NCBI RefSeq assembly: GCF_000317245.1
Contig: NZ_AJLJ01000498.1
Span: forward strand, 1 to 64,000
Source of the DNA: Fischerella muscicola SAG 1427-1 = PCC 73103
GTDB lineage: Bacteria > Cyanobacteriota > Cyanobacteriia > Cyanobacteriales > Nostocaceae
Length of the DNA: 64,000 nucleotides
Direction of reading: 5' to 3'
The notes beneath the pieces are model-generated. The model saw only the letters and a list, made by a program, of their open reading frames with translations, did no database searches and was not told the DNA's origin. Both the position numbers and the translations under genes were made by a program. Every line of letters begins with the position of its first letter. The stretch's first letter is position 1. This document shows, one piece after another, positions 16,900-25,246 of this stretch.

Positions 16900-17970
16900 A
16901 TGAATTTTAATTTGTTAATTTTCTTAGCTGTGTTTTCCTTCTCTCTTATATCCTTAAATATGCCTAAAGCTCTCGCTCATACTAAATGTAAGATTAGTTT
17001 ACCTTTTGGAGGATGGACGGAAGGGTGTCCTCATTCCCACGGAGGAGTCATAGATAATACGCCCTTAGACCCGGATACATGGAATCCTACAGATTGGATC
17101 AGAAGTGGAGCAGGTGAAGTTTGTGAGGCGAATGGGACAGTTACTGCTGAGCGTAACCGAGGTAGAGAGCAGGGACTAAGTCCTATCCAAAAAGATTATC
17201 TCAGACCGGACTTTGGAAATTTAGTAGATGAAGTCACTGTGGTTTGGGGAGCATTGTTGAATGATCATATAACCTTTCAAGAACGTATTTTGAATTTAGG
17301 ATCTGAAGGCCAAACTTACGGGAACACTATTTATATAGCTGAACACAAGCAACCTAGAAGTACTAAACAACTTACTCTTTTAGCACATGAGTTTAAGCAT
17401 GTTCAACAGTATCGAGGTTATGGTGATTTAGACACATTTTGTCGAGAATATGTAAGGGGATTGTGGGGAAATGGTTACGAACAGAATCCGCTTGAGATTG
17501 AGGCTTATAACTTTGATTACTCATTTGCCCTTAGTCTAAGAGAAAGATTGCTACCTTTTTCTCCATCAGCAGAACTTTATTATCACTCTACTCCTGATTG
17601 GAATCGAAGAAGTCGTATAGAATTACCTTCCCAACTACCAGGATATATTTATTTTCGGAATAACTGCCGCTATCCACTACAGTTCAGCTTACGCTATCAA
17701 GATTCATCTGGTAATTGGAGAAGTGAAGGATCGTGGAACTTTGAAGGTAACAAAAGTGCCTATTTGGTTTCTGAAGATCAACGTCTTAGATCTAATAATT
17801 CAATTTTTTATTATTATGCCGAGATCACCCAAGAGCCTTATAAAGATTACAGATGGACTGGAGACAAAGATACAGAAGTTGGAGGCAGGACACTACCAAT
17901 GAGTGAAACAACATTGTCACCTGATTCTGATGGAGACTATGTATTATCTCTAAGCTGCTCTAATTTGTAA
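16900..17970 (+). CDS. Secreted protein with HExxH metallopeptidase-like motif
   Basis: 356 residues. A signal peptide (about 1-26) ends near ALAHTKC. The central part has LAHEFKHVQQYRGYG, an HExxH zinc motif (His163, Glu164, His167), with a candidate third ligand Glu in EIEAYNFDY near residue 201. This layout resembles DUF4157-type metallopeptidase domains. The C-terminal third is beta-rich with several Cys and aromatic residues (YIYFRNNCRYPLQFSLRY) and could be a binding domain. AGAGGTG lies eight bases before the ATG. It stands alone, with a hairpin region after it. Proteolytic activity is inferred from the motif only. Confidence 0.65.
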   Translation: MNFNLLIFLAVFSFSLISLNMPKALAHTKCKISLPFGGWTEGCPHSHGGVIDNTPLDPDTWNPTDWIRSGAGEVCEANGTVTAERNRGREQGLSPIQKDYLRPDFGNLVDEVTVVWGALLNDHITFQERILNLGSEGQTYGNTIYIAEHKQPRSTKQLTLLAHEFKHVQQYRGYGDLDTFCREYVRGLWGNGYEQNPLEIEAYNFDYSFALSLRERLLPFSPSAELYYHSTPDWNRRSRIELPSQLPGYIYFRNNCRYPLQFSLRYQDSSGNWRSEGSWNFEGNKSAYLVSEDQRLRSNNSIFYYYAEITQEPYKDYRWTGDKDTEVGGRTLPMSETTLSPDSDGDYVLSLSCSNL

Positions 17971-18077
17971 TTTTTAAAAACACTAACTGGGGTACTAGTA
18001 GCATTGGTACTGACTTGGAAATAGATTTCCAAGTTGGTGTTGAGTTAGGTCAAGGGGGAGATAAGTAGGAAGACAGG

Positions 18078-18162
18078 AATAATTACACGGCAGGCTTATA
18101 TAGATTACGCGCTCAAACCTTACTATACTTCGACTTGACCCGAAGCCTGCCGTGTAATTATT
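18078..18162. repeat. 20-bp perfect inverted repeat with 45-nt spacer
   Basis: AATAATTACACGGCAGGCTT (18078-18097) is the exact reverse complement of 18143-18162. On the minus strand it directly follows the TAA that ends the remnant frame at 18161, so it may be the terminator of a lost gene. On the plus strand it could stop transcripts from the gene at 16900. Confidence 0.75.
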
Positions 18163-18253
18163 AGCGTCCAGGTACATAATACTCATCATATGCAGGAGCG
18201 CCCGAATTGATTTTCTGTTCAAAGGGCAAGAATTTGTAGAGTGTGCGTAAGTC
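18161..18253 (-). pseudogene. Protein-like 3' remnant in frame after the DUF4336 stop
   Basis: After the TAG of the DUF4336 gene the same frame runs about 30 codons to a TAA and reads as convincing protein (KFLPFEQKINSG, then APAYDEYYVPGR). The junction carries TAGGACTTACGCA, a motif also at the end of the element at 9917. A likely reading is that a deletion or insertion joined the end of another gene, with its hairpin terminator, to this site. I cannot name the parent gene. Confidence 0.4.
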
Positions 18254-19483
18254 CTATTGATAATTCCCTTCCTTGGGTGGTGTAGCGATACCCCATCTGA
18301 TCAAATTTGCTTCAAGTTCCCTAATATATTTACTATCTTCTGCTAATAAAGAATGATTTTCACTCATAGAATCTTTCTGCTCAAGAAAAGCAAATGCTTG
18401 TCGAAATTGATCTGGAGTAGCCTGAATTGGTGAGTCAAAGTGACAAGCAATAATTTGCTGAAAATCCCAATTCGCAATCTGATTAGCCCAGTTGAGTACT
18501 TGTGTGGGGTCTTGAGGAAAAATCAGGGTTTGTAAAATTGGTGCAACAAATGGACGCCCTTGATTTTGTAAAGCTGCAAACGATCGCTGCCAATTTTCTT
18601 GCCATCGAAATGGAAATACACCAAAATATGCTTTTCTGGAACGATCTGGTGCTTTGAGTGCATCGCGAAATGCTTGCCCTAATCCAATTGTCTCCAACGT
18701 ACTGGGACGGAAATAAATCGCAAACAATGAAATACGTTCCCATCCCTTGCGGCGGTTGGCTTCGTTATCTTCAATTGCTTCTAAGGCGTTGTCTCTGGCG
18801 TGAAACAACAACGGATAGGGGTCTAATTGAAAAATTGCGGGTGGTTCTTGTGGTATAGATACAACAGAATCAGTTACTAGTAGAGTGTGCGATCGCTTGT
18901 GCAAAAAAGCAACTTCTGCAAAAGATCCCCGTCCCAAGTCAATATCCAAGATTGCATAGTCGAATTCACTACTCATTGGAGCAAGGCTAGGATTTTCTGG
19001 AAGAATGTGAGTGCGTTTAGGGGGAAAACCAAGCCAACTCAACGGTAAATTGAAGGGAAAACTCCACTGATGAGGAGCAACAAAAACTTGTGCTTGGGGA
19101 AAGCATCGAGCAAAAGGGCCAACGAAGATTTTGTGTTCTAAACCAGAACTGGTGGGCAGAATTATATACTTAACATCACCATAACTTGCCACCAACTCAT
19201 TCATCATACCAATACACTCTTTGGTAGGAGCAACGGGTGCATAGACTAACAAACCGCCTGTTTCTAGGCTGATAACAGTCATCCGAATCGGGACAATGGT
19301 GTAGAGAATGCCCTGCAACTGATCAAATGTCCAGATCGTGTCCTCAACGACTTCATGGCAGTATGTCTGTCGTCTGCCATAAGGATAAAGTGGTAAAGCA
19401 GGCCAAAATGCCCATGACCAATCTCTCAAATTAATATGTCGTTTCTGCGCCTTTAACTCCAATTTGCATTTTTGTGCGTTCAT
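18254..19483 (-). CDS. DUF4336 domain protein (metallo-beta-lactamase-like fold)
   Basis: 409 residues matching the cyanobacterial/plant DUF4336 pattern: WSWAFWPALPLYPYG near the N-terminus, RMTVISLETGGLLVYAPVAPT, then TSSGLEHKIFVGPFARCFP and the beta-lactamase-like core (LLVTDSVVSIP, and ACHFDSPI late). DUF4336 is distantly related to metallo-beta-lactamases, but enzymatic activity is not established. The C-terminus ends normally (GIATPPKEGNYQ), so the protein looks complete. It stands alone; downstream lie the remnant and inverted repeat described separately. Confidence 0.85.
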   Translation of the reverse strand: MNAQKCKLELKAQKRHINLRDWSWAFWPALPLYPYGRRQTYCHEVVEDTIWTFDQLQGILYTIVPIRMTVISLETGGLLVYAPVAPTKECIGMMNELVASYGDVKYIILPTSSGLEHKIFVGPFARCFPQAQVFVAPHQWSFPFNLPLSWLGFPPKRTHILPENPSLAPMSSEFDYAILDIDLGRGSFAEVAFLHKRSHTLLVTDSVVSIPQEPPAIFQLDPYPLLFHARDNALEAIEDNEANRRKGWERISLFAIYFRPSTLETIGLGQAFRDALKAPDRSRKAYFGVFPFRWQENWQRSFAALQNQGRPFVAPILQTLIFPQDPTQVLNWANQIANWDFQQIIACHFDSPIQATPDQFRQAFAFLEQKDSMSENHSLLAEDSKYIRELEANLIRWGIATPPKEGNYQ

Positions 19484-19807
19484 TGTGATTCTACCCAGTT
19501 TGCGCTGCTATAGCAATCCAATTTTATTTTTGAAAAAATCACAGTATCTGTAGGGTGTGTTATGCCTCTGGCTAACGCAACGGCAATAAAGGGGGAAGAA
19601 AATCTACACCCCTTTTTGCCTCCCCTACGTGTATTTCAAAAATCAAATATGAGTCCTATATTTAATTTCTAACATTTCAGATAACCTATTAATATCAAGC
19701 GAAGTAAATCAGGAAACAATGTCAAAATTATTCCTATCAAAAGATAGAGATAATATCTGTTCTAAACAATTAAAAATGAGTAAACGCACTGATGGTCTTT
19801 AAAACTC

Positions 19808-19837
19808 CCCCTACTATTTTTCAGTAAATAGTAGGGG
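19808..19837 (-). terminator. Probable terminator after the DUF2993 gene
   Basis: CCCCTACTATTT (19808-19819) pairs perfectly with AAATAGTAGGGG (19826-19837), loop of six. Read on the minus strand it follows the DUF2993 stop and is followed by GAGTTTT. The remaining 19484-19807 stretch holds no gene, only a degenerate GTAGGGTGTGTTATGCC-type repeat. Confidence 0.7.
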
Positions 19838-19871
19838 TTCCTCTATATTTCAAATGAATTTGACATTTATC

Positions 19872-20609
19872 TTACAGTTTGGGTATTTGCCTCATTTTGG
19901 CTTCGATTAAAAGGACTAAACTGCCTTTTTGCACTTCCATATTAATAATCCGAAACCACACATCGTCAAATTCTAAGTATGGCAAGTTGACTAATTCTTT
20001 GATCTTGTTCATCAATGCCACAACAATATCTAGGGATATGTTCTCTCCTTGAGTACATTTGAAACTTTTCATGAGAATGGGTTTATCTAGGGTACGCGGG
20101 CTAAACATTGCCGTAAAGCCAACTTGAGCAGTATGATCTGGTTCGTTTATCTGCACAAATCCATCTATTTGAATTGTGCGATCGCCAGGTAAAGAAAGCT
20201 GGAGTTTTTCTGGTTGTAAACTTATATTTTCACCGTCTACAGTCAAATTCAAGTGTTTGATTTTGCTACGAACAAAGTCTGAAGTCAAGGCATGGTTAAT
20301 ATCTGCTTCTTTTAGAACTATACGAGCTGTAGTATTTACAGGTTGTTCAAGCTCAATTTGACCGAAAATAGCACTAAAAGGATTAATAGAAATGTTATCT
20401 GTTTGTATTTCTATTTCTTGTATGCGAACTTCTTGAATTTCTAAACCTTCTCCAGCAAAAGAAACAGCTTCTGCTTGCCCTTGAACTATTTTTAGCAAAT
20501 CAGTTTGCACATCTACATCTATTTTTTCTGCTCCATCCAACTGCTTAGACAGGGTGTTCTCTGCTGCTTGAGCTAGTAAATTCTCTTCTATTTTTCGTTC
20601 TTGTGACAT
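19872..20609 (-). CDS. DUF2993 (LmeA-type lipid-binding) protein
   Basis: 245 residues with the DUF2993 pattern: an amphipathic N-terminus with no signal peptide, then alternating strands that compute surface patches (IQEVRIQEIEIQTDNISINP), the conserved NHALTSDFVRSKI segment and a C-terminal strand pair. Family members are cyanobacterial and actinobacterial proteins with a tubular lipid-binding fold; the role in cyanobacteria is unknown. A strong hairpin terminator follows. It appears to be a single-gene unit. Confidence 0.83.
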   Translation of the reverse strand: MSQERKIEENLLAQAAENTLSKQLDGAEKIDVDVQTDLLKIVQGQAEAVSFAGEGLEIQEVRIQEIEIQTDNISINPFSAIFGQIELEQPVNTTARIVLKEADINHALTSDFVRSKIKHLNLTVDGENISLQPEKLQLSLPGDRTIQIDGFVQINEPDHTAQVGFTAMFSPRTLDKPILMKSFKCTQGENISLDIVVALMNKIKELVNLPYLEFDDVWFRIINMEVQKGSLVLLIEAKMRQIPKL

Positions 20610-20786
20610 GAGCTAAGTGTTTCTAAAGTCTTCTGCTTCATTGAAACGCTCATCACTTATGAGTGTATCTGCATTAAGTTATATATATGAGTAAGGGAAG
20701 AGGGAACGGGGAACAGAGAACAGCAGAAGTGATATCTTGCATTAGGTGATAGTCAGTCGCTGCTGTAAGAGACTAAAAATAATAAT

Positions 20787-20925
20787 GTAAGGCGATGCAT
20801 TCGCAATGCAAGGCAATGCATTCACAATGCAAGGTAATGCATTCACAATGTAAGGCAATGCATTTACAATGTAAGGCAATGCATTCGCAATACAAGGCGA
20901 TACATTCGCAATGCAAAGCGATCGC
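20787..20925. repeat. 21-bp tandem repeat, six and a half units
   Basis: Six units of the form GCAAGGCAATGCATTCACAAT start at 20787, 20808, 20829, 20850, 20871 and 20892, with a truncated seventh unit that ends in GCGATCGC. Differences are limited to a few positions. Each unit carries the palindrome ATGCAT. It is not a CRISPR array: there are no spacers. It lies downstream of the methyltransferase gene (minus strand) and before the promoter of DUF2993. Confidence 0.85.
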
Positions 20926-20983
20926 ACAATTTCCCTTTTCCAATAATGTGTGAAGACAGACTTAGTCTGTGTAGCCGCGACTT

Positions 20984-21775
20984 CTACTCGCCAGGTTCTT
21001 CCATCGTTGCGCGTAAAAAACGATAACCTAAATCAATTTCTGTCAAATTACGAATATCACCATACTTTGCATCCCATTCACCACTACTTAAATCTGCTGC
21101 TAGTGACTTGACTCCTTGTTCGACTAAATGTGCATCAGCTAAAGGAAAAGACGATATTCCAGCGCGTACTTCAGGCTGTAAATATAATTCTGGACGCCTC
21201 CAAGCTGCTGCTGCAAATAAATCAGACAAATCATGAGGTAATAAAAAAGGTATAGCTTCAACACGTCTTTTGGTATTAACTTGCACCAAATTTATTAACT
21301 CGCTAAGTGGAAAAAATCGTAGAGCATCTTCCCACAAAAAGGGAAAATAATTATAAAGCCATATTTTCTGAGCAAATCTAATATCAAAAGTTAGTAAAAT
21401 TATTGCACCATTTCTGACGACTCGATGCATTTCCTGAAAGGCTTGGGCAAGATCAGAAAAATGATGAATTGTCAGGATACTTATGACAGCATCAACAGAG
21501 TTATTTGGTAAAGGTAAATCTTCTGCATAGCCAGTAAACCATTTAATATTTGCGTGTTCTACCGCTTGTTTTTGCATAACTGGAGATGGTTCAACAGCAT
21601 TAACAAAAAATTCTTGGTTAGCTAATCCTAAACTATAACCACCAGTTCCAGCCCCAATATCAGCGATGATACTACCCTTGGGCAAATTGAGTAATTCTAT
21701 TAACTTATTAATAATGCGACGATCAGGAATGCGAGTTTTTGAGTATTGTTGACCAATTGAATTATAAATAGGCAT
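20984..21775 (-). CDS. Class I SAM-dependent methyltransferase
   Basis: 263 residues. Motif I IADIGAGTGGYSLGLA binds S-adenosylmethionine (about 36-50), the acidic post-I residue is in VNAVEPSP, and motif IV-like VDAVISILTIHHF follows. It belongs to the UbiE/Methyltransf_11 type. The C-terminal 100 residues are helical and probably shape the substrate pocket. Substrate is unknown. There is no operon partner: genes on both sides are separated by gaps with repeats. Confidence 0.85.
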   Translation of the reverse strand: MPIYNSIGQQYSKTRIPDRRIINKLIELLNLPKGSIIADIGAGTGGYSLGLANQEFFVNAVEPSPVMQKQAVEHANIKWFTGYAEDLPLPNNSVDAVISILTIHHFSDLAQAFQEMHRVVRNGAIILLTFDIRFAQKIWLYNYFPFLWEDALRFFPLSELINLVQVNTKRRVEAIPFLLPHDLSDLFAAAAWRRPELYLQPEVRAGISSFPLADAHLVEQGVKSLAADLSSGEWDAKYGDIRNLTEIDLGYRFLRATMEEPGE

Positions 21776-22054
21776 TAGAATAATATCAATTAAGATTTAA
21801 ATGCAACACGCTTGGTGTTAAAGATAATTGTAGGCTGGGTTGACAAACAAAACCCAACCTACACAAAATCAAGTTTTTAATTGCTTTGCATTAAGAGCGA
21901 TCGCTTACCAAATTTACCAAGCGATGCTCCTCATCCAAACCTCAAGCTACCCCATGTTGCTTAAATCTAGTAGGTTTGTAATGAGGACTTTAGTCCTCAA
22001 ATATTTCAACACTAAAGTGCTTACTTACTACAAACTCTTTTTCAGACTACTTGA

Positions 22055-22699
22055 TTAGGATTTACAAGAAATATTGGCATATCCAGAGCGAAACGATCGC
22101 ACACTTTCCGCTTCTGGATTGTATTGATGTCGCCAGCTACAACCCATGTCATTGCTGAGGACATGAATCGAAATAGAAGGTGCAAATTGTGTGGTAGTTT
22201 TTACTGTATGAATGTCATTGTCAGCAGGCAAAAGCTGATAGATGTCACCTGCTTTGAGTTGCTGTACTGCCACCACTTCTAATTGAGCATGTCCGGGAAT
22301 ATTGCCTTGATCTACACGTCGGTAAACCGTTTTCTCTTGTTTGCCTTTATACAAACCAACTAATCCCCAACTTAGATGATCGTAAATCGGTGTGGAAGAT
22401 CCGGGGGGAATAACTAAACTAAAAATAGTCAAAGAACGATCTTGAGAACGATACAGTAACCATTGACCAATGCCACCACCTAGATTACTGTCAAGATTTG
22501 GTTGGGCAAAATTGCTTGGTAGCCAACCTTCTGTTTTTAGTAATTCTGAAAAATAAGGTTCCAAGGTGCGGAGTGCATCTGCGTGTTCTGCTGTGTGCAA
22601 GCTGAGTTCACGAGCGATCGCAACAAATTGCTGCAATTGGGGACTATCAATAAACCATTGATCTGCTGTCGGTGCTTCTAGAGGGGTAGTGTAAATCAT
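22055..22699 (-). CDS. Cysteine-dioxygenase-like cupin protein
   Basis: 214 residues. The double-stranded beta-helix part shows the cupin metal motif region: PPGSSTPIYDHLSWGLVGLYKG (first motif with His) and DIHTVKTT (second motif with His). It resembles predicted metal-dependent cupins related to cysteine dioxygenase. An N-terminal helical segment of about 60 residues precedes the cupin. Substrate unproven. A divergent GAGGACTTTAGTCCTC palindrome lies in the gap downstream, 21840-22054, which holds no gene. Confidence 0.75.
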   Translation of the reverse strand: MIYTTPLEAPTADQWFIDSPQLQQFVAIARELSLHTAEHADALRTLEPYFSELLKTEGWLPSNFAQPNLDSNLGGGIGQWLLYRSQDRSLTIFSLVIPPGSSTPIYDHLSWGLVGLYKGKQEKTVYRRVDQGNIPGHAQLEVVAVQQLKAGDIYQLLPADNDIHTVKTTTQFAPSISIHVLSNDMGCSWRHQYNPEAESVRSFRSGYANISCKS

Positions 22700-22964
22700 A
22701 GGAAGTAATCAACGAAATCATACGAAAGAAGCGAGAATGCCCTTTTTCGGGTAACTAACAAAACCCCTGTTACCTTATTTATCAATAATACTACTTTTTT
22801 TAGTAAAAACGGTAAATCGATAGAGAATTGAGTATTTATGACCTATGCAGTATAGAGAATATTTCTATCGGTGGCGAGCAAAATCAAGTGTTTTTTGTTG
22901 AGCAAAATACGTCAGACTATTAAATTAATTTTGCTTGATTGGGGACATTGGAGAGTAAAAGCAA

Positions 22965-23921
22965 TTAAGCGTTTTGGCAATCTCCCACCCTGATTTTCTC
23001 ATCCAAAAACTTTAGCTGCTGGTATATACAACTAATCTGTGGTAGACCCACATCTGCTGCTTGCGCTTTGCGTAATGGGTTGCCAAAAATTGCTTCTACT
23101 TCCAAAGGCCGCCTTTCGTCGTAGTCAATTTTCATGCTGGTACGATAAGGTTTCATCTTTACGGTGTAATCCAGCATAGTTTGAATGAAGCTATCAGGAA
23201 TGATGCGTCCGCAACTTTTAGACCCTACTGCAACTTCATACATCAACTGTTCAACTAATTTACGGGTGTGGACATAGGACATTAATTCATCTGTTCTTGC
23301 GTTGAGAATTACGGACAGTCCATTATAGGGAATATTCCACACCAATTTTTTCCATCGCCCTAGTAATAAGTCTTCAGTTAATTCAATTGAAATCCCAGCA
23401 TGTTTTAAGTCATCGGCAATTTGCCGCATCTTATCTGTAATCCCAGTAGGATCATAGCCAAAAACATATTCCCCTAGAGTAATTTGTCCATAGTCGAGGT
23501 GGTGGATATGTCCTGGCCCGACTTTATTGGAACACAGAAAACACAAACCACCAATAATGCTGACATTGTCAACTATTTTGGCAACTTCTTCTTCCACCGC
23601 CAGTCCATTTTGCAATATCAACACTACCCCATTATCCTTGATGACAGGCGGTAACATCTGCGACAATAAATGGTTTTGTGTCGTCTTTAGTGCTACTACC
23701 ACCACATCGCATTGTGGCATTATTTTTACATCATTGTAGGCGTTGACTTGAGTCAGGGTGAAATCACCATCTTTTGACTCAATAACCAAACCAGATTTAC
23801 TGACATATTCATAATCACTCTTTAGCAAGAAGTGGACATCTAAACCAGCTTTTTGCAGTTTGGCACCATAAAAGCCACCTAATGCACCAGTTCCTAGAAT
23901 GGCGTAACTACGCTTGGACAT
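22965..23921 (-). CDS. panE: 2-dehydropantoate 2-reductase family oxidoreductase
   Basis: 318 residues. N-terminal NADP-binding Rossmann motif ILGTGALGGFYGAKL (residues 8-22), then the middle LKTTQN segment and LQNGLAVEE. The C-terminal helical domain has the family Lys and Asn positions (LLGRWKKLVWNIPYNGL) and the late MKIDYDERRPLEVEAIFGNP. PanE reduces ketopantoate in coenzyme A synthesis; many genomes have several paralogues, so this copy may have another substrate. It is a single gene, divergent from the amino-acid transporter operon. Confidence 0.8.
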   Translation of the reverse strand: MSKRSYAILGTGALGGFYGAKLQKAGLDVHFLLKSDYEYVSKSGLVIESKDGDFTLTQVNAYNDVKIMPQCDVVVVALKTTQNHLLSQMLPPVIKDNGVVLILQNGLAVEEEVAKIVDNVSIIGGLCFLCSNKVGPGHIHHLDYGQITLGEYVFGYDPTGITDKMRQIADDLKHAGISIELTEDLLLGRWKKLVWNIPYNGLSVILNARTDELMSYVHTRKLVEQLMYEVAVGSKSCGRIIPDSFIQTMLDYTVKMKPYRTSMKIDYDERRPLEVEAIFGNPLRKAQAADVGLPQISCIYQQLKFLDEKIRVGDCQNA

Positions 23922-24012
23922 TTTGCTAACAAAGAGATTTTTCCATGATGATCATAAGGCAAATATGTTGTATACAGACAGCCGATTCCTATCCTTAACT
24001 TGTCACAAATCC

Positions 24013-24062
24013 TATTAGCCAATAAATTTATTTAGTGGCGGGTATGGGGAGGTGCAAGATAT
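24013..24062. mobile_element. Half copy of the ATATCTTGCA MITE
   Basis: TATTAGCCAATAAATTTATT, then GTGGCGGGTATGGGG and TGCAAGATAT match the right half of the element at 34319-34481. The left half is missing. It lies 45 bp before natF, in its promoter region. Confidence 0.6.
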
Positions 24063-24107
24063 AAATTATTCCAATTCCCAATGCTAATTTAAGGAGATGA
24101 CAAATTA

Positions 24108-25157
24108 ATGTTGATGCGTAAATGGTATAAATGGAGTTTATTGCTGTTGGCTACTCTTCCCTTGATTTTATCTATGACTGCTTGTACTAGCAGGTCAAGA
24201 GGGACTACTAGTCGCTTGGATACAATCAAAAATCGTGGCAAGCTGATTTGTGGTGTGAGTGGACAATTACCAGGATTTAGCTATGTCAAAGCTAATGGCG
24301 AATATGCAGGATTAGATGTAGATATTTGTCGAGCGATCGCGGCTGCTATTTTTGATGATCCAAAAAAAGTTGAGTTTCGCAACTTAAACGCTAAAGAACG
24401 CTTTACGGCTGTGCAAACAGGCGAAGTAGATATTCTCAGTCGTAACACCAGTTGGACGATCAGTCGCGATACTTCTGTAGGTTTAGAGTTTGCACCAGTG
24501 GTATTTTATGATGGTCAAGGCCTCATGGTACGTAAAAATAGTAACATTAAAAAGCTAGAAGATCTCAAAGGTAAATCCATCTGTACCCAAACTGGAACAA
24601 CCAATGAACAAAACCTCAGCGATCAAATGCGACAAAGAGGAATTACTTACAAACCACTTGTATTTGAGGATGTAAATACTACTTACACTACTTATGAACA
24701 AGGTCGCTGTGAAGCTATCACTTCCGACCGTTCGCAGCTAGTTTCTCGGCGTAGCGCTTTCCCAAAACCTGATGACCATGTGGTGTTGGATTTAGTACTT
24801 TCTAAAGAACCTTTAACACCCGCAGTCGCCAATGGAGATTCTAAATGGTTCGATGTTGTTAAATGGACAGTATTTGGTTTGATAAATGCAGAAGAATTAG
24901 GTGTGAATTCACAAAATGTTAGTCAACTAACTAATAGTAGTAACCCAGAAATCAAACGGCTTTTAGGAACAGAAGGAGACTTAGGAAAAGGTGCTGGTCT
25001 TTCCAATGATTTTGTCGTCAGAATTGTAAAAAATGTAGGAAATTATGGTGAAATTTATGAGCGTAATTTGGGTAAAAGTTCCGAGTTAAAACTAGATAGA
25101 GGTTTAAACAGACTTTGGAACCAAGGTGGAATTATTTACGCTCCTCCATTTCGATAA
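24108..25157 (+). CDS. natF: Amino-acid ABC transporter substrate-binding lipoprotein
   Basis: 349 residues. A lipoprotein signal ends in SMTAC, followed by the SBP_bac_3 fold: LDTIKNRGKLICGVSGQLPGF, then DVDICRAIAAAIFDDP and KGKSICTQTGTTNEQN. This is the AapJ/general L-amino-acid subtype, longer than the glutamine-type binders. AAGGAG lies 11 bases before the ATG. It heads a four-gene operon with two permeases and an ATPase whose order matches the Anabaena N-II transporter natF-natG-natH-bgtA; the symbol is given on that synteny and family match. It scavenges amino acids at the periplasmic face of the plasma membrane. Confidence 0.9.
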   Translation: MLMRKWYKWSLLLLATLPLILSMTACTSRSRGTTSRLDTIKNRGKLICGVSGQLPGFSYVKANGEYAGLDVDICRAIAAAIFDDPKKVEFRNLNAKERFTAVQTGEVDILSRNTSWTISRDTSVGLEFAPVVFYDGQGLMVRKNSNIKKLEDLKGKSICTQTGTTNEQNLSDQMRQRGITYKPLVFEDVNTTYTTYEQGRCEAITSDRSQLVSRRSAFPKPDDHVVLDLVLSKEPLTPAVANGDSKWFDVVKWTVFGLINAEELGVNSQNVSQLTNSSNPEIKRLLGTEGDLGKGAGLSNDFVVRIVKNVGNYGEIYERNLGKSSELKLDRGLNRLWNQGGIIYAPPFR

Positions 25158-25199
25158 TTGCAAAATTCCAGAAATATGTGGATTGATTTGGTGAGGTCA

Positions 25200-25246
25200 A
25201 TCCAAAATCTAAAATCCAAAATCTAAAATCTAAAATCCAAAATCGA
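25200..25246. repeat. ATCYAAA heptamer repeat that runs into the natG start
   Basis: Six ATCCAAA/ATCTAAA units (25200-25241) and a variant ATCGA lead straight to the ATG at 25247. The repeat fills the ribosome-site position of natG. The same heptamer occurs at 58094. Confidence 0.8.

Noticed and set aside
20742..20927. 61-codon frame, or a CRISPR array, in the 21-bp repeat
   Set aside because: The frame is only the repeat read in three-base steps; the repeat is strictly tandem without spacers, so not CRISPR.
23941..24107. NtcA-type site before natF
   Set aside because: No GTA-N8-TAC pattern found by eye in this stretch.
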